Positions 58,055-64,000 of a stretch of 64,000 nucleotides of DNA are shown piece by piece. The first letter of the stretch is position 1. Each line of letters begins with the position of its first letter. A model generated the notes under the pieces. It saw only the letters and a program-made list of their open reading frames with translations. It was not told where the DNA came from and did no database searches. The position numbers and the translations under genes are program-made. The stretch comes from Thermoanaerobaculales bacterium (GTDB lineage: Bacteria; Acidobacteriota; Thermoanaerobaculia; Thermoanaerobaculales; Sulfomarinibacteraceae), in assembly GCA_035358815.1 (NCBI GenBank), contig DAOPQC010000007.1, positions 1 through 64,000 on the forward strand, written 5' to 3'.

Positions 58055-59215
58055 ATGAAGGCCTTCCGGGCCGTGGCCGCCGGATGGTACCACGGGCTGC
58101 TGCTCGCCGCCCTGCCGTGGGTCGCGGCGCTGCGCCTCGAGTGGGCGCCGCTGGTGGCGGCGGCGCTGCTCGCCGGCCTCCTGGTGGCGGGCCGCGGCCG
58201 CGGTGCCGGCCCGTGGCCGGGTGCGGTGAGCGCCGTCTCGGCCCTCGTCTTCCTCGGGCTGCGCGGCGGCCCGCTGGTGGTCATCGGGTGGCTGCTGCTC
58301 GCGGCGGCGGTGGCGGCGCTTTCCTTCCTCGGCGGCCGGCGTGGCGGCGGCGCGCGGCTCGCCTCGGCCCTGGTCGGGCTGGCCGGCTGGGCGATCGCCC
58401 TGCTCGGAGTGCCGGATCTCGTGACCATCGAGCGCGGCGGCTGGCTCGCGCCGGCGGTCCTGCTGCTGGCGGTGCGGGAGGCGGTGGTGTGCGCGGTGTG
58501 GCAGCGCGGCGCCGCAAAGGGGTCGCTGCTGCCGCCGACCCGGGAGGCGCGCGGCACGCTCAGCGTCCGTGGCCTCGTCGTGGCCGGGACCGACGGCCTG
58601 CCGTGCTCGGTGCCGATCGAGCTCGAGCTGCGGGCGGGCGACGCGGTGGCGGTGCTGTGCGCCTCCGCGGACGAGGGGTGGGCGCTCGCCGAGACCCTGG
58701 CCGGCCGGCGCAGGCCGGCGGCGGGCGAGGTGGCGGTCGACGGCGCGCCGCTCGAGCCGGGCGACCGGCTGGTGGCGCTCGTGGCGGCAGGGGAGGCCTT
58801 CGTCGCGGGCGGTCTCGAGGACAATCTGACCGCGCTCTGCGACGAGCACCCCGGCCGGACGACGATCAGCGCCGTGATCGAGGCCTGCGGACTCGACGAG
58901 GCGGCCGAGTTGCTCGACGGCGGCCCGATCGGCACCGACGGCGCGCCGCTCGAGCTGATCCACCGCATGCAGATCGCGCTGGCGCGGGTGTTCCCGTCCG
59001 ACTACCGGGTGATGGTGGTGGCCGATCAAGTGCCGTGGGTCGACCCGGATCACCGCGAGCTGTGGCGGCGCTGCGTCGTGCGCACCTCGATCGGCCGCAC
59101 GGCGATCTGGTTCACGGCGGATCGCGAGCTCGCGGCGCGCGCGGACCGCGCCATGGTGCTGTCGCACGGCAACCTGCGCCGCCTCGACTCGGCGCTCGAG
59201 GCGCCGCCGGCGTGA
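58055..59215 (+). CDS. Membrane protein fused to an ABC-ATPase-like domain lacking Walker A
   Basis: A 386-residue protein. Residues 1-155 hold about five to six hydrophobic helices. The C-terminal part (165-380) follows the order of an ABC ATPase: a beta-rich start (GTLSVRGLVVAGTDGLPCSV), a strand-turn ending VAVLCASADEGWALAETLAG where the Walker A GxxGxGKS should be, RRPAAGEVAVDGAPLE, EDNLTALCDEHPGR, LELIHRMQIALARVF at the signature position, and YRVMVVADQVPWVDPDHR at Walker B/D-loop. The P-loop glycines and lysine are absent, as is LSGGQ. It is either a pseudo-ATPase with a regulatory role or a relic exporter half. The next two genes, coiled-coil and toroid-like, follow closely. Confidence 0.7.
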   Translation: MKAFRAVAAGWYHGLLLAALPWVAALRLEWAPLVAAALLAGLLVAGRGRGAGPWPGAVSAVSALVFLGLRGGPLVVIGWLLLAAAVAALSFLGGRRGGGARLASALVGLAGWAIALLGVPDLVTIERGGWLAPAVLLLAVREAVVCAVWQRGAAKGSLLPPTREARGTLSVRGLVVAGTDGLPCSVPIELELRAGDAVAVLCASADEGWALAETLAGRRRPAAGEVAVDGAPLEPGDRLVALVAAGEAFVAGGLEDNLTALCDEHPGRTTISAVIEACGLDEAAELLDGGPIGTDGAPLELIHRMQIALARVFPSDYRVMVVADQVPWVDPDHRELWRRCVVRTSIGRTAIWFTADRELAARADRAMVLSHGNLRRLDSALEAPPA

Positions 59216-59275
59216 GGGGCGCGGCCGTGGCGTGGATGTGGCGCCGACCAGACGGAACCCGGAGGCAGTGACGGC

Positions 59276-59554
59276 ATGGGCACCTACATGGGCGGTTCGG
59301 CACCGGCGATGGCGAGGCAGGTCTGCGACGGCTTCATCCTGCTCTCCACGGTGATGCTCAAGCGGCTCGAGATCCAGCAGATGGAGCAGCTCGAGTTCGA
59401 GCTCGACCGGCGCCTGCGCGACGCGCGGGCGGAGCCGATGGACCTCGAGGACCAGGAAGGCCTCCAGCAGCGCAACCGCCGGCTGCAGCGGATCGAGGGC
59501 GGCCTGCGGGTGCTGCGCCACGCCATGCAGCAGCGTCGCATGGGCCGGCTGTGA
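59276..59554 (+). CDS. Small coiled-coil protein of unknown function
   Basis: A 92-residue protein with a GGAGGCAG ribosome site. After MGTYMGGSAPAMARQVCDGF and a short hydrophobic run comes a long charged helix (LKRLEIQQMEQLEFELDRRL, then LQQRNRRLQRIEGGLRVLRH) likely to form a coiled coil. No family recognised. Its stop overlaps the GTG start of the next gene (GTGA), so the two are translationally coupled. Confidence 0.7.
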   Translation: MGTYMGGSAPAMARQVCDGFILLSTVMLKRLEIQQMEQLEFELDRRLRDARAEPMDLEDQEGLQQRNRRLQRIEGGLRVLRHAMQQRRMGRL

Positions 59555-60516
59555 CGCCGGCATGTGGCTGCGGCTGGGAGGCGCTGACAGGCGACCCCCT
59601 GCCGTGGCTGCTCGACGAGCGGCGGCCGAACCTGCTGTGGCGCGTCCTCGTCGAGCTCGTCGGCCGCCCGGCGGCCAGCAGCGCGGTCGTGCGCGCCCGC
59701 GGCGGCGCGAACGCCGTCGAGCCGGTGGCGACGCTGCTCGCCGAGCTCTCACCTGAAGGGACGTGGACCACCGAGCGTCCGGCGTGGGCGCGCTACGGCG
59801 GCGCCGGCTGGCGGCTGGTGACCGCGGCGGCGTGGGGCGCCGACCCCGGTGACCCGCGACTGCACGCGGCTTGCCACCGTCTGCTCGCCTTGACGGCCGG
59901 CGAGGGCGGCTTCGCGGCGCGCCCCGCCACGGTGCCGTCGCCCGTGCTGACCGCGCGGCTGGTCCAGGCCGCGGTCGAGCTCGGCTTTGGCCGCCACCTG
60001 CGGGTCCAGGAGGCGCTTGCCTGGCTCGAGGAGTCGCCGGTCGCGTGGTCCGGCGATGCGCGGCAGCGCGCGGTGGTCGGGGCCGCGCTGGCCGCGGCGC
60101 TGGCCGGTCGGCCCGAGCTGGGACGCCAGACGCTGCGCGACCGGACCGCGGTCGTCCTCCTGGATGCCGTCGCCGATCTGGATCCTGCCTGGGAGCGGCT
60201 GGGTCACCCCAACCTGGCACGCACCGACGTCGGCGAGATGCTGTGGGCGCTCGCGCGTTCTGGGGCCCCGTTCGAGCCTCGCCTGGCGGCACCGCTCGCC
60301 CGGCTGCAGCGCCGGCAGGGCGACGGCGGCCGCTGGCCCCGGACGGCACCGCGGCCGGCGTCGTTGCCGATCCCGTCGCGCTTCCACGTCGCGGTGGACC
60401 CCTGCTGCCAGTGGGTGACCCTGCGCGCCGTGGTGGCGGTCAACGCGTATGCCGTGCCCGCCCGCCTGCCGCGGCGCTTCCCATCCCCGCCCGCGGCTGC
60501 GGGCGGGAACCAGTAG
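59551..60516 (+). CDS. Alpha-alpha-toroid-like protein (terpene cyclase / prenyltransferase fold, no catalytic motif)
   Basis: A 321-residue helical protein starting VTPACGCGWEALTGDPLPWL. The opening LPWLLDERRPNLLWRVLVEL and the order helix, Gly, Trp (SPEGTWTTERPAWARYGGAG) resemble squalene-cyclase-like or lantibiotic-cyclase-like toroids that repeat a W/Y-containing double helix. The catalytic DxDD or zinc ligands of true cyclases are not present. The function is unknown. It is coupled to the coiled-coil gene upstream and convergent with the membrane gene at 60686-61534. Confidence 0.6.
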   Translation: MTPACGCGWEALTGDPLPWLLDERRPNLLWRVLVELVGRPAASSAVVRARGGANAVEPVATLLAELSPEGTWTTERPAWARYGGAGWRLVTAAAWGADPGDPRLHAACHRLLALTAGEGGFAARPATVPSPVLTARLVQAAVELGFGRHLRVQEALAWLEESPVAWSGDARQRAVVGAALAAALAGRPELGRQTLRDRTAVVLLDAVADLDPAWERLGHPNLARTDVGEMLWALARSGAPFEPRLAAPLARLQRRQGDGGRWPRTAPRPASLPIPSRFHVAVDPCCQWVTLRAVVAVNAYAVPARLPRRFPSPPAAAGGNQ

Positions 60517-60623
60517 CCTCGGTGGGAGATTCTGGGTAGCGCGCCGTGACGTGCTGCCGAGCGGCAGCGCACGTGGTTTTCTTGACAACTTTGTCCCGAC
60601 GGTGCGCGCAGCGCATCGTCTGC

Positions 60624-60687
60624 AACCCCTGCCGCCGCGCAACGGCATCGCGCCGACGCGTGGCGCCGGGGCGCGGCGGCAGGGGTT
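60624..60687. terminator. Perfect 17-bp inverted repeat between convergent genes
   Basis: AACCCCTGCCGCCGCGC (60624-60640) and GCGCGGCGGCAGGGGTT (60671-60687) are exact complements with a 30-nt loop. The right arm includes part of the TAA stop (60688-60686) of the minus-strand membrane gene. It could act as a bidirectional terminator; there is no clear T-tract in either direction. Confidence 0.65.
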
Positions 60688-61534
60688 ACAGCTCCACGCC
60701 GAGCGGCTTCTTTAGGGCGACCGCCACGACCATCGTCAGCACGAAGAACACGACCATCCAGGCGTAGCGCCACTCGAAGTCCCAGCCGCCGATCGCCATG
60801 CTGCCGTCGAGGTAGGCAATGGTGATCTCGGACATTCCGCTCGCCGGCGGCAGCGGGTCCTCGGACGGCCACTCGAGCTGGGCCATGAAGGATCGCTCGG
60901 GCCGGGTCGGCGACAGGCGCACCACCGAGTCGGTGACGCGCAGGGTCTTTGCGACCGTCTCGTCACCCGTCCTGAACACGAGCTGGTAGTCGCCCGGCGA
61001 CTCGATGGCGACCTGCCACAGCAGCTCGCCGAGGTCCGGCGCCCACACCGCGTCGCCGTCGAGCCGCAGCCCGGCCGGCAGGTCGAGGACCACCGGCGGC
61101 CGGCCGGCGCCCCAGCGCTCGCTCCAGCCGTCCGCGAACACCGCGCGGACAAGCGTGCGCTCACCCGGCTCGAAGCCGCGGAACCCGTAGAAAGCGTGCA
61201 GCTGGACCATGAGCAGGACCAGCGGCGGCAGGATGAAGATCATCGGTTTCAGCGCGAGCGCCTGGTAATGGACGACGTGGCGGAGGATCTCGCCCTGGGC
61301 ACGGAAGATCGCCGCCAGGTCGTCGTTGAACAGGCGGATCTCGAACAGGCAGGCGTGGATCTTGCGCTTGACCTCGGCGATCCGGTGCTGGTTGGAGGTC
61401 TTCTTGAAGACCCAGAGCGCGAACACTCCGACCGGGATCGACCAGATGAGGACCCCGAGGAGCGGCGGCAGCCCGCGCAGAGGGGCCTGCAGCAGGTCGA
61501 AGATCGGGCGCAGGGCGTCGTTGAGGAGCGACAT
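60686..61534 (-). CDS. Integral membrane protein of unknown function, possibly YidC/Oxa1-like
   Basis: A 282-residue protein. One hydrophobic segment lies at about 18-43, then a charged helical hairpin (KKTSNQHRIAEVKRKIHACL, FEIRLFNDDLAAIFRAQGEI), a second hydrophobic segment (LKPMIFILPPLVLLMVQLHA), a beta-rich region of about 120 residues, and a final helix (AWMVVFFVLTMVVAVAL). Helical hairpins between membrane segments occur in YidC/Oxa1-superfamily proteins (including EMC3 and TMCO1), but the large beta domain is unusual. That relationship is a guess. It is the last gene of a minus-strand run after the RHH protein and the phosphodiesterase. Confidence 0.65.
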   Translation of the reverse strand: MSLLNDALRPIFDLLQAPLRGLPPLLGVLIWSIPVGVFALWVFKKTSNQHRIAEVKRKIHACLFEIRLFNDDLAAIFRAQGEILRHVVHYQALALKPMIFILPPLVLLMVQLHAFYGFRGFEPGERTLVRAVFADGWSERWGAGRPPVVLDLPAGLRLDGDAVWAPDLGELLWQVAIESPGDYQLVFRTGDETVAKTLRVTDSVVRLSPTRPERSFMAQLEWPSEDPLPPASGMSEITIAYLDGSMAIGGWDFEWRYAWMVVFFVLTMVVAVALKKPLGVEL

Positions 61535-61544
61535 CGGCCAGACG

Positions 61545-61739
61545 CTACGAGATGTAGCCGAGCCCCTTGAGCCGCTTGCGGATCTCCTCCTCGTCGTCGG
61601 AGTCGCCGATCTTGGCAAGCTCCTTCTCGAGGGCGTGGGTGATGAACTCCTCGACCGAGGAGTAGCCCGCGATCTCGGCGAACTTCTTGATCCTGTCGAC
61701 CAGCGCCGAGTCGAGCTTGACCTTGGTGGTTCCGAACAT
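61545..61739 (-). CDS. Small ribbon-helix-helix protein
   Basis: A 64-residue protein. VKLDSALVDRIKKFAEIAGY and SSVEEFITHALEKELAKI fit a beta-helix-helix CopG-type DNA-binding unit; an acidic stretch follows, ending RKRLKGLGYIS. The ATG at 61739 is preceded by a GGAGG-type site. It sits 10 nt before the membrane gene and 106 nt after the phosphodiesterase gene, so it may regulate this operon. It could also be an antitoxin without partner. Confidence 0.75.
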   Translation of the reverse strand: MFGTTKVKLDSALVDRIKKFAEIAGYSSVEEFITHALEKELAKIGDSDDEEEIRKRLKGLGYIS

Positions 61740-61845
61740 GGCTACCGTCCTCCCCCGTCTGCCGCCGGCGCGCTGCCGTGGGCGCGACGCTGTTGCTCAC
61801 GCCGCGCCGGCCGCCGCGCGCTCCGCAGCCGGCGCGCCGTTTCGT

Positions 61846-63972
61846 TCATTTCGCGCCGGCGGCCGCAAAGGTCGCCGCGTCGAAGATCGGCCTGCCCTCC
61901 ATGTACGCAGGCGGATCGACGCCGAACAGGGCCAGCGCCGTGGAAGCGAGGTCGACGATGTGAGGGTCGTCGCTCGCGATCGGGTGGCTCGCCAGAACGA
62001 TGCCCGGAACGATCCGCGGGTCGACGATGTGGTCACCGCTCCAGGCCTTGACGTTGTCCTCGAACACCTCGCCTGCGACGACGCCGCTCGCGCCGTCCCA
62101 GGAGATCCGATAGCCGTGGTTGTAGCCGACCAGCAGGTCGGGCGCGTTGCCCTTGTAGGGCCCAACGTACAGCCGGTCGGTGTCCCATAGCTGGTTGATC
62201 GCCACCGCGCCGCCGTCGCGCAGCCCGCCGAGCCGGCCGGCGAGCTCCTGCTTGAGGGCGTCGGCCTCCGCGGGCGGGACGATGCCGTGCGCCTCGCGGC
62301 CCTCGAGATTGAGGAAGATGCCGACCAGCCCGACGGCGTAGGCCCTGGTCTTCGACCAGTCCACGGAGCGCAGCCACTGCTCGCGGCCGTCCGCACCCTC
62401 CTTGAGGGCCAGGTAGCCGTTTCGGGCAAGCCACGCGTTGAGGTTGACGCCGCGCCGAAACGAGGTGCAGCCGTGGTCGGAGAGGACAATCAGCAGATCG
62501 CCGTCGCCCAGCCGCGCCATCGCCCGGCCGACGATCTCGTCGTTGCGCCGGTACTGCCGCTCGATGGCGTCGCGGTACTCGCCGCCGTCAGCGTCACGTG
62601 CCGCCGGGTGGCCGTCCTCGGTGTAGCGCCAGTACATGTGGTTGACCCGGTCGGCGGCGTCGAACACGGTCACCAGGGCGCCCTTGCGCAGCCGGTCGAG
62701 CGCGGTGTGGAGCATCGCCTCACGCTCGGCATCGATGCCGGCGGTCTGGGTCCAGAAGGTGCGATCGTCGGTGACCTTCTCGTTGAGCGCCCACGTGTCC
62801 TCGGCGAGGCCGAGGGTGGCGAAGGGCCCGATCTTCTTGCTCAGGTAGGCCGAGTAGTAGCCGGGGTGGGAGATCGGCATCGCCGGCTTCTCGGGCTCGA
62901 TGTTGACCGGTGACACATAGAGCGAGCAATGCTCGCCGAGCTCGGTGACCATCATCCGGGCGAGGCCGCTGACCTTGATGCCGGCGATCGCTGGAAAGCG
63001 AAGGGTCACCCAGCCGCTGAGCTCGCCGGGAGCCAGCCGGACCACCTCGCCGTCGACCGATACCCGCGCGACTCCGGCGCGCCGGTCGATCTCGATCGAG
63101 ATCGGGAGCTCCATCGGCGGGCTGCCATCGAGGAAGGTGTTGTCGGGGCCCTGGATGGACCCGGTGAGGGCGTCGCCGGCGCGGGCCAGCGGCCGCCGGA
63201 TGCCGCCCTCCTGGAAGGCGGTCGAGTCAGGCCGCGTGGTGAAGAGCTGGAAGGTCCCCTGGGTGCCGAGCAGGTCCGGGATGCACATGGCCCCGAGCTG
63301 AGCGCCGTAGAAGCTGTCCGGCGGGAAGGTGATGGGCACCCGGATGATCGTGCTCCACACGTTGTGCTCGCCGAGGATGGTCCACCACGGCTTGGACTTG
63401 CGGAGCAGGCGGATGGCGGGGCGCGCGAGCGGAATGCGCAGCTTGCCGAGCTTGAGCACCCGGTCGACCGAGCCGATGTGGGTCGACGACAGCCGCGGCA
63501 GGTAGGTCCTGGGATCGCGGTCGAGGAAGTCGAAGATGTTGTGGCGGCCAGGGTTGGTGCCGGTCGTGAAGCTCGACCACGCGACCGGGGTGACCGACGG
63601 GAAGGTGGTGCGCAGGCGCCGGTAGCCGCCCCGCTCGGCGAGCTTGGAGAAGCTCGGGAGCCTGCCCTCGGCCATCATCCGCTCGGTGATGGCCGCGTCC
63701 TGGCCGTCGAAGCCGATGAAGATCAGCCGCCGCACCAGCGGCTCGGTGCGGGCGCGGCGGCGGATGATGCGCCACACGGTGCGGAACGGCCACGCGAGCA
63801 GCGCGAAGCCGGCGATCAGGGTGGTCGCGAACAGGACCGCGAAGGAGCCTAGCACCGCGAACCCGGCGCCCGGGCCGATGTAGGCGTCGGCCGGCGTCGC
63901 GGCGGCGATGACGGCGACCAGCCCGGTCACCACGGCCATCCGCCGCCTCACTGTCGCCGCTCGCTCCGTCAC
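61846..63972 (-). CDS. Membrane-anchored type I phosphodiesterase / alkaline-phosphatase-superfamily enzyme
   Basis: A 708-residue protein with a signal-like first helix and a second membrane helix (GFAVLGSFAVLFATTLIAGF) before the catalytic domain. Metal and nucleophile motifs of the nucleotide pyrophosphatase/phosphodiesterase family are visible: IFIGFDGQDAAI (Asp), PSVTPVAWSSFTTGTNPG (Thr/Ser nucleophile region), FDAADRVNHMYW and VLSDHGCTSF (Asp-His). The substrate could be a nucleotide, phospholipid or phosphonate. The GTG at 63972 has GGAGGG 8 nt upstream and is preferred to a TTG at 63987. It heads the minus-strand group with the RHH and membrane genes. Confidence 0.88.
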   Translation of the reverse strand: MTERAATVRRRMAVVTGLVAVIAAATPADAYIGPGAGFAVLGSFAVLFATTLIAGFALLAWPFRTVWRIIRRRARTEPLVRRLIFIGFDGQDAAITERMMAEGRLPSFSKLAERGGYRRLRTTFPSVTPVAWSSFTTGTNPGRHNIFDFLDRDPRTYLPRLSSTHIGSVDRVLKLGKLRIPLARPAIRLLRKSKPWWTILGEHNVWSTIIRVPITFPPDSFYGAQLGAMCIPDLLGTQGTFQLFTTRPDSTAFQEGGIRRPLARAGDALTGSIQGPDNTFLDGSPPMELPISIEIDRRAGVARVSVDGEVVRLAPGELSGWVTLRFPAIAGIKVSGLARMMVTELGEHCSLYVSPVNIEPEKPAMPISHPGYYSAYLSKKIGPFATLGLAEDTWALNEKVTDDRTFWTQTAGIDAEREAMLHTALDRLRKGALVTVFDAADRVNHMYWRYTEDGHPAARDADGGEYRDAIERQYRRNDEIVGRAMARLGDGDLLIVLSDHGCTSFRRGVNLNAWLARNGYLALKEGADGREQWLRSVDWSKTRAYAVGLVGIFLNLEGREAHGIVPPAEADALKQELAGRLGGLRDGGAVAINQLWDTDRLYVGPYKGNAPDLLVGYNHGYRISWDGASGVVAGEVFEDNVKAWSGDHIVDPRIVPGIVLASHPIASDDPHIVDLASTALALFGVDPPAYMEGRPIFDAATFAAAGAK

Positions 63973-64000
63973 TCGCCGTCCCTCCAACCTGGTTCCGGGG

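Overview
The window is GC-rich bacterial chromosomal DNA. It has dense housekeeping genes, many GTG starts and short overlaps between genes. The likely source is an Acidobacteriota-type organism, perhaps of the Thermoanaerobaculia or Holophagae branch. This is inferred from the style of the genes (large secreted repeat proteins, Ser/Thr kinases with extracellular propellers, an FHA-type enhancer-binding protein) and from intergenic regions full of palindromic and simple repeats. No marker gene here settles the taxonomy. No rRNA, tRNA, CRISPR array, intact insertion sequence or phage region was seen.

Layout. 1-7 kb: a nine-unit array of about 115-bp palindromic repeats, then two tandem paralogous secreted subtilases (S8) on the minus strand, each followed at its 3' end by the same repeat family. 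7-10.4 kb: a minus-strand operon of an MmgE/PrpD protein and an Aquifex-type aconitase. 10.8-15.1 kb: a small exported protein and a 14-repeat LVIVD beta-propeller secreted protein. 15.5-18.9 kb: the overlapping cinA-thpR-plsY-gpsA operon. 19.1-22 kb: a four-cluster ferredoxin, a site-2 protease, HU and SSB. 22.3-28.1 kb: murJ-dtd, a carboxy-terminal processing protease, and tatA-tatC with a hypothetical gene. 28.3-31.8 kb: rplS, rnhB and a large TPR protein. 32.2-34.6 kb: nth with a sodium:solute symporter and its small membrane partner. 34.7-41.7 kb: metK, an orphan histidine kinase, a secreted protein, a one-cluster ferredoxin, trpS and a fused aroD-aroE gene.

41.8-55.4 kb is the most distinctive part. 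Two paralogous transmembrane Ser/Thr kinases with FG-GAP-like exterior domains and helical C-termini flank a HicB-like gene with a non-standard start, an FHA-AAA+ regulator whose GAFTGA loop is degenerate, a gene-poor stretch, and a 1657-residue exported protein of lower GC. I read the N-terminus of that protein as a zinc-phospholipase-C-like domain. 55.4-56.8 kb: a MazEF-like toxin-antitoxin pair with an apparently leaderless promoter, lying between two copies of another repeat. 56.8-58 kb: glutaryl-CoA dehydrogenase. 58-64 kb: a poorly described membrane cluster. It holds a membrane protein fused to an ABC-ATPase-like domain without a Walker A motif, a small coiled-coil protein, an alpha-alpha-toroid-like protein, an unknown membrane protein, a ribbon-helix-helix protein and a membrane-anchored type I phosphodiesterase.

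Intergenic spaces carry three recurrent repeat types: the 115-bp palindromes, GGGAAC-type hexanucleotide and CCCCTGA heptanucleotide runs, and a GTGGGGTAGGCTTCCAGCCT element. In three genes the stop codon lies inside or at the edge of such a repeat. Domain and function assignments come from motif recognition by eye; no database search was run.
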